Shown here piece by piece: positions 1 to 5,784 of a DNA stretch of 5,784 nt. Origin of the DNA: Elusimicrobia bacterium RIFCSPLOWO2_12_FULL_59_9 (GTDB lineage Bacteria; Elusimicrobiota; Elusimicrobia; O2-12-FULL-59-9); contig MGUX01000069.1 in NCBI GenBank assembly GCA_001800185.1, positions 1-5,784 of the forward strand. The letters run 5' to 3'. The stretch's first letter is position 1; each line of letters starts with the position of its first letter. The position numbers and the translations under genes were made by a program. The notes below the pieces were generated by a model, which was not told the origin of the DNA, did not search any database, and saw only the letters and a list, made by a program, of their open reading frames with translations.

Positions 1-553
1 CCGATCTAATTTTCTCCAAGGGGGCGGGCAAGGAATTTTTTGACGACTTCAACTCCGTCAAAAATCGGGCTAGGCGCTCCAAGTGCGCATCCAAGAGACC
101 CGGCGGCTCGATCAGAGGCATTTCCGCATACAGCCCCGGGGGAGCCGCGAATACCCGGCCCCCGGAATCCAAGAACCTTAGGCTCTCGCGCGGGACAAGT
201 TGAGCCACCGCTTCGCGCAGTTCCAACTCCGCCCGCAAGGTCTTGGAAAACCAATCGCGAAACACGCGAACGCGGCGCGTATATGGAAAGCGCCCGGCAA
301 TTTCACTTTCAATTCTTGCCACGGGCAGGGAAAACAGCCCCTCGCCGCGGTAAGGCTTTAACATGGATAAAACCGGCTGCTGTAATCTTGCCGGAACGTT
401 TTCGGCGGAAACATGCTCCACCCGGATTTGATTCAACCGGTTTTCCAATGCCTTCATGGCCCCCTCGACTTTTCCAAAGCCGATGACGCCCGACAAACTC
501 ACGCCAACCAGGAAAAACGCCAGATAAAGGTTCCGGCGGCGGCGATGGCGCAC
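1..553 (-). CDS. ftsQ: Cell division protein FtsQ, C-terminus cut off by the window edge
   Basis: FtsQ is a single-pass inner-membrane division protein that links early FtsZ/FtsA-associated components to the late FtsB/FtsL/FtsW/FtsI complex. The visible 184 residues show the family layout: a very basic cytoplasmic N-terminus (RHRRRRN, 2-8), one membrane span (about 9-29), a POTRA domain (about 41-112) with the typical 'R-F-P-Y-x-R-R-V-R-V-F-R-D-W' strand (88-101), then the start of the beta domain with FLDSGGRVF (127-135) and LPLI-like MPLI (145-148). Family members usually have about 250-290 residues, so roughly a third is missing. There is no ATG in frame. I chose GTG (553-551) because it places the basic patch directly before the membrane span; the frame is open further upstream into murB but offers no better start. 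It begins 40 bases after the murB stop and is probably cotranscribed with it. The ribosome-binding site is weak. Identification is by motif and gene order. Confidence 0.88.
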   Translation of the reverse strand, partial: MRHRRRRNLYLAFFLVGVSLSGVIGFGKVEGAMKALENRLNQIRVEHVSAENVPARLQQPVLSMLKPYRGEGLFSLPVARIESEIAGRFPYTRRVRVFRDWFSKTLRAELELREAVAQLVPRESLRFLDSGGRVFAAPPGLYAEMPLIEPPGLLDAHLERLARFLTELKSSKNSLPAPLEKIRS

Positions 554-593
554 ATGCGTCCGGAGAACGACCCTTTGCCGCCGCCTTCCAAAC

Positions 594-1535
594 CTATTTT
601 TCCCCGACGATTTCCATTTCGAGTTCCAACCGAATCCCATTTCGCCGCAACACACTCCTTCGGATGCGCTTCACCAAATCGAGAACGTCTCGGGACGTTC
701 CGTGTCCGTCGTTTTCAATAAAATTTGAATGCCGGCAAGAGACTTGCACATGACCGCAACGCAACCCCTTGAGACCGGCGCTTTCAATGAGTCGGGCTAC
801 GAAGCGGCCGGGAGGATTCTTAAAAATGGAACCGACATTAAAGGTGTGAACGGGTTGGGTTTCAAGCCGCGCGCGCTGATAAGCGGTTATTTTCCTCATT
901 ATAGCAGCTCGACGGCCCGGTTTCAATTTAAGAAGCGCCCCCAAAATCACCCGACGCTTGAGATTGCTGGAGCGGTATGAAAATTCAAGCTCGGACGCCG
1001 ATCGCTTTTCGCAACGCAGTTTCGGGATGGAAAAGACCTCAACCTCCCGCACCAGGGATCCGATTTCCCCGTCGCGGGTTCCGGCATTTGTCACAAGCCC
1101 CCCCCCGACGGTGCCGGGCACGCCGATCAGCGGCTCGGCGCCTGAAAGGGATTTCGCGGCGCAGTACATCGCCAGTTTCGGCAGCCTGACCCCGGCGCCG
1201 GCCCGCACCAGCGCCTTGCCGGCCATTCGAATTCTTTCGTAGCTTCCCCGGAATCGGACCGTCAATCCCCGAAGTCCGCCATCCCGCACCAGTAAATTGG
1301 AGCCGAAACCTAAAATAAAAACCGGCAAATCATGCGTTCGCGCCAAACGGTACAGGCGGATCAGTTCCTTTTGGTTGCGAACCTCCAGGTAGCAGTCCGC
1401 CAGGCCGCCGATTCTGAAGGTCGTGTGGTACTTTAGAGGCTCATCCCATTTCGCGGAGGGAAAAGCCCGGGCGATATCCTTTTTCCAGGACGTCTGCGCG
1501 CTTCGCTTCAAGAGGGCCTTTGGCGACGTCCCCAT
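594..1535 (-). CDS. murB: UDP-N-acetylenolpyruvoylglucosamine reductase MurB
   Basis: MurB is the cytoplasmic FAD enzyme that uses NADPH to reduce UDP-GlcNAc-enolpyruvate to UDP-MurNAc, the second committed step of peptidoglycan synthesis. The 313-residue product has the family signatures in order: YHTTFRIGG (36-44); the FAD-binding ILGFGSNLLVRDGG (74-87); PLIGVPGTVGGGLVTNAG (135-152); the active-site FSYRSSNL (185-192, with Y187 and R188); VGSIFKNP (234-241, with S236 as the likely proton donor); and a C-terminal ELEMEIVG with E306 in the place of the catalytic glutamate. Its length and lack of the insert found in the E. coli enzyme suggest the shorter type II MurB. The ATG at 1535 is the first start after an in-frame TGA, and no Shine-Dalgarno sequence precedes it. 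Mild oddities are SCRH (266-269) where SEKH is common, and three glycines (144-146) encoded by nine G in a row. ftsQ follows. Confidence 0.96.
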   Translation of the reverse strand: MGTSPKALLKRSAQTSWKKDIARAFPSAKWDEPLKYHTTFRIGGLADCYLEVRNQKELIRLYRLARTHDLPVFILGFGSNLLVRDGGLRGLTVRFRGSYERIRMAGKALVRAGAGVRLPKLAMYCAAKSLSGAEPLIGVPGTVGGGLVTNAGTRDGEIGSLVREVEVFSIPKLRCEKRSASELEFSYRSSNLKRRVILGALLKLKPGRRAAIMRKITAYQRARLETQPVHTFNVGSIFKNPPGRFVARLIESAGLKGLRCGHVQVSCRHSNFIENDGHGTSRDVLDLVKRIRRSVLRRNGIRLELEMEIVGEK

Positions 1536-1538
1536 CGT

Positions 1539-1562
1539 ATTGCATCATACAAAATTGCATCA
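1539..1562. repeat. 9-bp direct repeat overlapping the murB promoter
   Basis: ATTGCATCA occurs at 1539-1547 and again at 1554-1562, a 15-bp period with a 6-bp spacer. The first copy overlaps the murB -10 box and the second lies in the spacer between -10 and -35, so a protein bound there would block murB transcription. The repeat is seen directly; an operator role is inference. Two 9-bp copies could also arise by chance in this AT-richer stretch. Confidence 0.4.
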
Positions 1563-1572
1563 AAGCTGGAAA
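1544..1572 (-). promoter_or_regulatory. Candidate sigma-70 promoter of murB-ftsQ
   Basis: On the minus strand, TTTCCA (1572-1567) and TATGAT (1549-1544) are separated by exactly 17 bases. The -10 box matches the consensus at five of six bases and the -35 box at four. Only eight bases lie between the -10 box and the murB ATG, so a transcript starting at the usual distance would begin at or within about three bases of the start codon, that is, leaderless. This agrees with the absence of a ribosome-binding site. It is a sequence match only; a promoter farther upstream is not excluded. Confidence 0.5.
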
Positions 1573-1603
1573 TTGCCGCATCGCGGCGCGAGCCTTGTTC
1601 TTC

Positions 1604-1632
1604 TTGGAACTCGAATCATGAAATGTTATATT
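1604..1632 (+). promoter_or_regulatory. Candidate extended -10 promoter of the STT3-like/permease operon
   Basis: TTGGAA (1604-1609) and TATATT (1627-1632) are separated by 17 bases, with TG at 1624-1625 giving the extended -10 form TGnTATATT. This is a good match to a housekeeping promoter and points towards the gene starting at 1649. Transcription should begin near 1639, leaving a leader of only about ten bases, too short for a normally placed Shine-Dalgarno sequence. It lies back to back with the murB promoter. Confidence 0.55.
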
Positions 1633-1648
1633 TCAAGACGACCCGGCC

Positions 1649-3721
1649 ATGCATAATCCAAGCCCGCCCCTCCCAAACGCAGGCCGCAATTTCGGTTGTT
1701 CAGGCAAGGATGTCCCATCGACGGCGCGTGGCCGTCAACCCAGCGGGCGGTCCTGGGTATCGGCGACCGCGCAAAAGTTAACGGACGCTTCGGCTTTGGC
1801 GGCGGTGATAGCGCTTGCCGTCGCCCTTCGAGCGGTATTTTGGCGCGATGTGTTTGTCGCAGGCGCGGTGCGGTTTCTGGAAACGGACCCGTACATTCAC
1901 TTCCATCGCGTGCTTCTGGCTCTCGACACGCTTCCGCGCTTTCCTCTGACCGATAGCTGGATCGCCTTCCCGAAGACTTTTGTGCATGTGACTCCGCCCC
2001 TATTTGATCTGGCTGCGGCGCTCTTGGTCAAATTGCTTTCCCTCGTCAAGGACGATCCCCAAACGCCTGCCTATACCATGGCATGGATCGCTCCGTCGGC
2101 AGGCGTGGCGGGCATTCTGCTGCTTTATTTTTGGACAAAGGCATTTTTTGGAAAAGGAAGGGCCCTATTGGCAGCGCTGCTTCTCGCAATCCTGCCCTTG
2201 GCGGCCCTCTACTCCATGATCGGAAGACCCGACCACCATTGTGTCGAAATACCGTTTTCACTTTGCATCCTCTGGTCTCTATCATGCGCGGCGGCGCAGA
2301 CCAGCCGGGAAAAATCCCATCAGTGCTCATGGCTCGCTGGAATGCTTCTGGCTTTGGGCCAGGAAACTTGGACGGCCTCAACGCTTCTATTAATCAACGC
2401 CTGCGTATTTCTATCGGCGGACATCCTGCTGGAAGGACAGACTCCCCGCTATTCCTCCGCCGCCTGGAATCGCTGCATTCGCGTTTTTGCCGGGTTTGTC
2501 GCCGTTTTCATTCCCTTCGCCCTGTGGCATTGGCCGACGGCGCAGCAACGATTTGATCCGGACCTGCCTTCTCTTTTTCCTCTCCTGATCCTCGCGGTCG
2601 CCTTTCTGACCTGCGGCACGGCCCATTTTTGTCTCGCAAAGCGCCTTCCGTGGGCTTGGACTTTGTCCGCCAGCCTGTTGGCAGGCGCCGCCGCGTTTGT
2701 CCTTTTCCCATTTTCCTCCCCCATTCAAGCTCTCCGGTCCTATCCTTTCTATTTTTTTGATGAATTTAAATCTTCCCTCATGGTCGCAGAACATTGGGGG
2801 TTGTCCTACGCCCACGACCGCTACACATGGCTGTTCTCGCTCATCCCTTTTCTATCGGTGGTCGCCTTCAAGAAACGTCCCAATCCGTTTTCGCTCCTGT
2901 TGATGTGCTGGACCGTTTTCACGTTCGCGGCAATGGCTCAATACCGCCGCTATGGAATCTTGTTCTGCCCCGTCGCGGCCCTGTGGATAGGCCGCTTCGC
3001 CGCTTCCGCCGCCAAACGCCTCGTTGGCCTGACGGTCGTTGAACCCCAAGGCCCGCTGAAAAAACCATTGCAAGCGGCGGCCTCCCTTATGATCCTTTTG
3101 ACCCTCTCGGCGCCCGTCTTTGGGTGGTGGGAGCATGTCCGCCGAACCCGCATCGTGCTGCCGGAAGATTACTACTCCGCGTTCCGCTATATCCGGGCCA
3201 TTCCCTCTGAAAGCTCTCTGGAATACGGCGTTTTGGCGCCGCCGGAATTCGGGCCGCACATCCTGGCGCTGGCCAGAAAACCCATCTATGTCTGGAACGC
3301 GCATACTTTGACCGATCAAATCGAAAATACCGCGGCCTTTTACCTCTCAGCCGATGAAGGGGAAGCCTTGAAATGGCTGCGAGATAATAAATTACGATAC
3401 GTTTTGGTCAACGACTTGTTGTCAACCGGCCAATTTGAAACCATGGCTCTGACGCTCGGCAAGGATCCATCTTCGTATTGGACCTGGACCGAGGAAAGCG
3501 GGCGCAGAGTCCGCTTGCCGACGCGGCGGCTGATTTCCACCCTCTTTTTCCGGCTATATTACCGGGACGGTGAAGCCATACAGTACGGCGGCACGCATGT
3601 GGAAGCCCTGCGGCACTTCAAACTGGTTTTTCCCTCTCCCTTGCGCGCAACAATAGGCGGGATGCCTTCAAACGAGGTTAAAGTTTTCCAAGCGGTTTAC
3701 GATCGAGAAATTCCGAAATGA
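1649..3721 (+). CDS. STT3/PglB/AglB-family oligosaccharyltransferase-like membrane protein
   Basis: Enzymes of this family move a lipid-linked glycan to asparagine of an exported protein. The 690-residue product has about 13 membrane spans (47-494) and a C-terminal extracytoplasmic domain (about 500-690), the usual STT3 layout. Likely metal ligands and catalytic residues are present: D80 in ETDPYIHFHRV (first external loop), D195 and H197 in GRPDHHCVE (a DxH motif as in archaeal AglB), and E381 in MVAEHWG at the place of the TIxE/SVSE glutamate. QYRRYG (431-436) resembles the conserved arginine segment. The WWDYG acceptor motif is replaced by PPEFG (531-535), followed by HILALARKP as in relatives. 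A later FYLSADEGEALKWLRDNKLR stretch (574-583 at its end) is also typical. The 45-residue hydrophilic N-terminus is longer than usual, but no later start keeps the first span. The start has no clear ribosome-binding site. The stop overlaps the next gene's start. Donor lipid and acceptor are unknown; another GT-C glycosyltransferase activity is possible. Confidence 0.8.
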   Translation: MHNPSPPLPNAGRNFGCSGKDVPSTARGRQPSGRSWVSATAQKLTDASALAAVIALAVALRAVFWRDVFVAGAVRFLETDPYIHFHRVLLALDTLPRFPLTDSWIAFPKTFVHVTPPLFDLAAALLVKLLSLVKDDPQTPAYTMAWIAPSAGVAGILLLYFWTKAFFGKGRALLAALLLAILPLAALYSMIGRPDHHCVEIPFSLCILWSLSCAAAQTSREKSHQCSWLAGMLLALGQETWTASTLLLINACVFLSADILLEGQTPRYSSAAWNRCIRVFAGFVAVFIPFALWHWPTAQQRFDPDLPSLFPLLILAVAFLTCGTAHFCLAKRLPWAWTLSASLLAGAAAFVLFPFSSPIQALRSYPFYFFDEFKSSLMVAEHWGLSYAHDRYTWLFSLIPFLSVVAFKKRPNPFSLLLMCWTVFTFAAMAQYRRYGILFCPVAALWIGRFAASAAKRLVGLTVVEPQGPLKKPLQAAASLMILLTLSAPVFGWWEHVRRTRIVLPEDYYSAFRYIRAIPSESSLEYGVLAPPEFGPHILALARKPIYVWNAHTLTDQIENTAAFYLSADEGEALKWLRDNKLRYVLVNDLLSTGQFETMALTLGKDPSSYWTWTEESGRRVRLPTRRLISTLFFRLYYRDGEAIQYGGTHVEALRHFKLVFPSPLRATIGGMPSNEVKVFQAVYDREIPK

Positions 3722-5397
3722 GGCTCTTTGGCTGGCTGCTATTGCGAAAATTTTGGGGGATTAAGAATTCCATACTCAGTTGGACCGCGTGGGAATGGTT
3801 TAAGAGAATTTTTTTTATCACGATCGGACTCGTAGTGCTGTCCAGCCTCTATTTTCTGTTTGCCAGGGTGCTGCGTTATTTTGAAAATGCATCCATTATT
3901 GGAGCCTTGCTGACATGGAAGCTGACCGCGATGATGTTTTTAATGACTTTTTCCATGGTCGCCATTTCGACTTTAATCACCGCCGTGAGCACTCTTTATT
4001 TTTCCGCCGACCTTAAATTTTTAATGAGCAGCCCCATCCCACCACGAATTCTTTTTATGGACAAGTCCATTGAAACAATTTTTTTCGCGTCTTGGATGGT
4101 CGCCATGGTGACCGTTCCCTATATAATGGCCCTGGCAAGGGTCAAGGCGCTTCCTTGGACCTTTTATCCGGTTTTCGCGGGTTTCCTGATCCCCTTCTTG
4201 ATGCTGGCCGCCGCCATCGGAATCGCATTCACCTTGATTTTGATGGCAAGTTTTCCGTCGCCCAGGACGCGCGACGCCGTCTGGCTATTAAGCAGTTGCT
4301 CGCTCGCGGTTGTATACGCGCTCATTCGCTTCTCCCAGCCGGAGAAACTTATCAACCCCAGCGCGCTGGAGCGCGTCGGTCAATATTTGGAGTATCTGCA
4401 GGCCCCGACAGCGCCGTATTTGCCATCCTGGTGGATGACCCAGGCCCTGACGTCCTTCTCCGGCCGTCAATGGCTGCGGGTTTTGCTGGAGCTCTCAAAA
4501 ATCCTGCTGGCTCTGGGATGCATTTATGGCGCGCTGCTGTGGGCCGCCGGCCGCATTTACGAAAAAGGATTCAGCGGTTCGCAGGAAGGGTGGCGGCGGA
4601 ACCTCCGCTACCGGTTTCCCCATCCTCTGGAATCGAATTTCTCCAGCGCGACGCGCCCGCATAGGCAATGGTTGACGCTGTTCTGGAAGGACCGCCTCAT
4701 TTTTTTCCGCGACGTCAAACACTGGTTCCAGTTGATGCTGATATTGTCTTTGACTGCCGTCTATCTGTTCAGCATATGGAAAATTCCCCTGGACATCCCC
4801 GCTTTGAAAAGCCTTCTGTGTTTTTTTAATATCGGCACCACCGGCGCCGTCCTGACGGCGCTGGCTTTGCGTTTCGCTTTTCCCGCGGTGAGCATGGAAG
4901 GGAAAAGCTTTTGGATCCTCAAAAGCGCGCCGATGGACATTCAACATGTGATGCGGGAAAAATTCATTTTCAATTTAATCCCGATTTTCGTTCTGGGAAC
5001 CTTGCTTGTGGCAGCGTCCAATTATCTCTTGAAGGCGGATCTTTTTATTTCGACGCTGTCGCTGATTACGATCTGGCTGTGCGCATTGACGCTCAGCGCC
5101 ATGGCCGTCGGACTTGGAGCCGTTTTTCCCAAATTTAATACTGAAAACATCCATCAAATCGAATCCTCCGCGGGAGGCTTTGTCTATATGGCCTGCGCCC
5201 TTGGCTACCTCGCCTTGACGCTAGTGGCTGAAGCCTTTCCGGTGCGCCTTTATTACAGCGGCGAATTGCTGCGGGACCGATCCCTCTACGGGCCGGTTAT
5301 CGCCGTCTCCATGGCCGCGTTGTTGGCCATCAATTGGATTGGTTTGGGGATTCCATGGCGAATGGGCAGAAAAACCCTCAAAAGCCATGAGGTGTAG
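3718..5397 (+). CDS. Putative ABC-exporter permease-like polytopic membrane protein
   Basis: The 559-residue product has about 12 hydrophobic spans in two halves (about 31-277 and 335-545) joined by a basic, hydrophilic linker (about 280-330). It carries segments I associate with the putative ABC-exporter permease family (Pfam ABC_tran_2, from memory): FSADLKFLMSSPIPPR (95-110), KDRLIFFRD (324-332) and SMEGKSFWILKSAP (392-405). The last two look like the family's repeated 'KD...RD' and 'EG+sfWiLksaP' signatures. No Walker motif or ABC signature is present, so it would need a separate ATPase, and none is encoded in this window. The ATG overlaps the TGA of the STT3-like gene as ATGA, implying translational coupling and a shared transcript; only a weak GAG lies upstream. 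Substrate and direction of transport cannot be read from the sequence. The link with the glycosyltransferase suggests a role at the envelope, which is inference. Confidence 0.72.
   Translation: MRLFGWLLLRKFWGIKNSILSWTAWEWFKRIFFITIGLVVLSSLYFLFARVLRYFENASIIGALLTWKLTAMMFLMTFSMVAISTLITAVSTLYFSADLKFLMSSPIPPRILFMDKSIETIFFASWMVAMVTVPYIMALARVKALPWTFYPVFAGFLIPFLMLAAAIGIAFTLILMASFPSPRTRDAVWLLSSCSLAVVYALIRFSQPEKLINPSALERVGQYLEYLQAPTAPYLPSWWMTQALTSFSGRQWLRVLLELSKILLALGCIYGALLWAAGRIYEKGFSGSQEGWRRNLRYRFPHPLESNFSSATRPHRQWLTLFWKDRLIFFRDVKHWFQLMLILSLTAVYLFSIWKIPLDIPALKSLLCFFNIGTTGAVLTALALRFAFPAVSMEGKSFWILKSAPMDIQHVMREKFIFNLIPIFVLGTLLVAASNYLLKADLFISTLSLITIWLCALTLSAMAVGLGAVFPKFNTENIHQIESSAGGFVYMACALGYLALTLVAEAFPVRLYYSGELLRDRSLYGPVIAVSMAALLAINWIGLGIPWRMGRKTLKSHEV
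5370..5392 (-). terminator. Candidate intrinsic terminator of the tRNA-Leu transcript
   Basis: Read on the minus strand, CCTCA (5392-5388) can pair with TGAGG (5380-5376) across an 8-base loop, followed by one G and TTTTT (5374-5370). It lies 14 bases past the tRNA 3' end, correctly oriented to end that transcript. The stem is only five pairs, so it is a modest candidate. It sits inside the final codons of the opposing permease gene. No T-run follows the hairpin on the plus strand, so it should not end the permease message. Confidence 0.5.
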
Positions 5398-5405
5398 AAA
5401 AATCA

Positions 5406-5490
5406 TGCCCAGGGTGGGGGTCGAACCCACATGACCGTGAAGGCCACAGGTTTTTGAGACCTGCGCGTCTGCCAGTTCCGCCACCTGGGC
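5406..5490 (-). tRNA. tRNA-Leu, anticodon CAA
   Basis: Eighty-five bases fold as a class II (long variable arm) tRNA. The acceptor stem pairs GCCCAGG with CCTGGGC. The D arm has a GCG/CGC stem. The anticodon stem CAGGT/ACCTG encloses the loop CTCAAAA, giving anticodon CAA (5456-5454), which reads UUG leucine codons. The variable arm pairs GGCC with GGTC around TTCAC, and the T arm is GTGGG/CCCAC with loop TTCGACC. The discriminator base is A, as expected for leucine, and no CCA is encoded (the next bases are TGA). The long variable arm and anticodon together make leucine secure. The 3' end lies 8 bp from the stop codon of the convergent permease gene. Confidence 0.97.
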
Positions 5491-5510
5491 GAGTGCCGTT
5501 GCGCCAGCGA

Positions 5511-5519
5511 ATTATATCA
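5511..5519 (-). promoter_or_regulatory. Extended -10 promoter element for tRNA-Leu
   Basis: The minus strand reads TGATATAAT from 5519 to 5511: a perfect TATAAT preceded by TGn. The TGA is also the stop codon of the upstream partial gene. A start near 5504 would give a leader of about 14 bases before the tRNA, to be removed by RNase P. At 17-base spacing the -35 position holds only a run of T, consistent with an extended -10 promoter that depends little on -35. The tRNA may also be reached by readthrough from the upstream gene. Confidence 0.55.
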
Positions 5520-5784
5520 CTTTCGGCCGGCTGAAAAAATCTCCCAATCTTCGGGCAAAAGCCTCGGCAGGCGTTGAACGAACTCGCAATCGGCGGGAAA
5601 CATTTCGCGCGTCGGGATGCGGCGCACCTTAGCCCAAAAAAGACTCAACACATCATCGTTATTGCCCGCCGTTTTCAATCTGCCCTTGATTTTTTCGACC
5701 AACCAGTATATGCTCACAATCTGCATCGGGACCCGAGTCGCGATATGGACCCTTTCGCTGGCGTAAAGCGGCCGCAGCGGACGT
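5517..5784 (-). CDS. C-terminal end of an unidentified protein, N-terminus beyond the window
   Basis: This frame is open from the right edge to a TGA at 5519-5517, giving 88 residues. They begin RPLRPLYASERVHIATRVP, continue through a mixed hydrophobic and charged stretch (QIVSIYWLVEKIKGRLK) and end in EDWEIFSAGRK. Amino acid composition is that of a normal soluble protein and codon choice is like the neighbouring genes, so I take it as a real gene fragment. The ATG at 5726 is the only internal ATG start of note, but it lacks a ribosome-binding site, and the sequence before it also looks coding, so a separate 69-residue protein is less likely. I do not recognise the family. The closing hydrophobic strand would suit the end of a Rossmann-type enzyme such as a methyltransferase, but this is a weak guess. 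The gene runs towards the tRNA-Leu gene 26 bases downstream. Confidence 0.55.
   Translation of the reverse strand, partial: RPLRPLYASERVHIATRVPMQIVSIYWLVEKIKGRLKTAGNNDDVLSLFWAKVRRIPTREMFPADCEFVQRLPRLLPEDWEIFSAGRK

Noticed and set aside
6..254. Minus-strand 82-residue frame
   Set aside because: It lies in a different frame of the same strand as ftsQ, whose frame gives a clear FtsQ sequence.
40..486. Plus-strand 148-residue frame
   Set aside because: Antisense to ftsQ; Pro/Arg-rich composition typical of a high-GC shadow frame.
1537..1550. Short inverted repeat GTAT/ATAC around the murB -10 box
   Set aside because: Only four base pairs per arm and easily expected by chance; the direct repeat in the same place is the stronger signal.
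1423..1656. Plus-strand 77-residue frame crossing the divergent promoter region
   Set aside because: Its first half is antisense to murB and it runs through both candidate promoters; nothing in it resembles a protein family.
2083..2556. Plus-strand 157-residue frame
   Set aside because: Out-of-frame reading inside the STT3-like gene, whose own frame carries the conserved motifs.
2852..3319. Minus-strand 155-residue frame
   Set aside because: Antisense shadow of the STT3-like gene, Arg/Gly/Gln-rich without recognisable motifs.
4092..4664. Plus-strand 190-residue frame
   Set aside because: Out-of-frame reading inside the permease gene; the permease frame gives regular membrane spans throughout.
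5221..5484. Minus-strand 87-residue frame beginning MAELADAQVSKTCG
   Set aside because: It is a translation of the tRNA-Leu gene itself, a well-known kind of false protein call, continuing antisense to the permease gene.
5406..5490. tRNA-Leu as an integration (att) site
   Set aside because: No integrase, duplicated tRNA end or change in composition is visible beside it.

Overview
The window looks like an ordinary bacterial chromosome segment of moderately high GC, tightly packed, from an organism that makes peptidoglycan and divides with FtsQ. The FtsQ homologue and an STT3-type oligosaccharyltransferase homologue fit a diderm (Gram-negative-type) bacterium outside the well-studied groups. 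I cannot name the phylum from the sequence. Shine-Dalgarno signals are weak or absent before all four visible starts.

Left part, minus strand (1-1535): murB (UDP-N-acetylenolpyruvoylglucosamine reductase) is followed after 40 bases by ftsQ (cell-division POTRA protein), which runs off the left edge. ftsQ begins at a GTG, so an ATG-only search misses it. This is a piece of a division and cell-wall (dcw) cluster, but murB is the first gene of its transcript here: murC is not upstream and ddl is not between the two genes.

Divergent control region (1536-1648): 113 bases hold a candidate promoter for each direction and a 9-bp direct repeat with a 15-bp period over the murB promoter. Both -10 boxes lie so near their start codons that the messages should be leaderless (murB) or have a leader of about 10 bases (the STT3-like gene).

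Middle part, plus strand (1649-5397): a two-gene unit with an ATGA overlap. The first gene encodes a 690-residue membrane glycosyltransferase of the STT3/PglB/AglB family. It keeps the likely metal-binding and catalytic acids, but its acceptor-binding WWDYG motif appears as PPEFG. The second encodes a 559-residue polytopic protein resembling ABC-exporter permeases, with no ATPase gene in the window. This pair is the most interesting part: a possible protein or glycan modification module with a transport-like partner.

Right part, minus strand (5370-5784): the C-terminal end of an unidentified protein enters from the right edge. Its TGA stop codon forms part of an extended -10 promoter (TGATATAAT) for a tRNA-Leu(CAA) gene. 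A candidate terminator for the tRNA transcript lies inside the last codons of the opposing permease gene, and the two convergent genes are only 8 bp apart.

No CRISPR array, insertion sequence, integrase or rRNA was seen. No non-coding stretch exceeds 300 bases.
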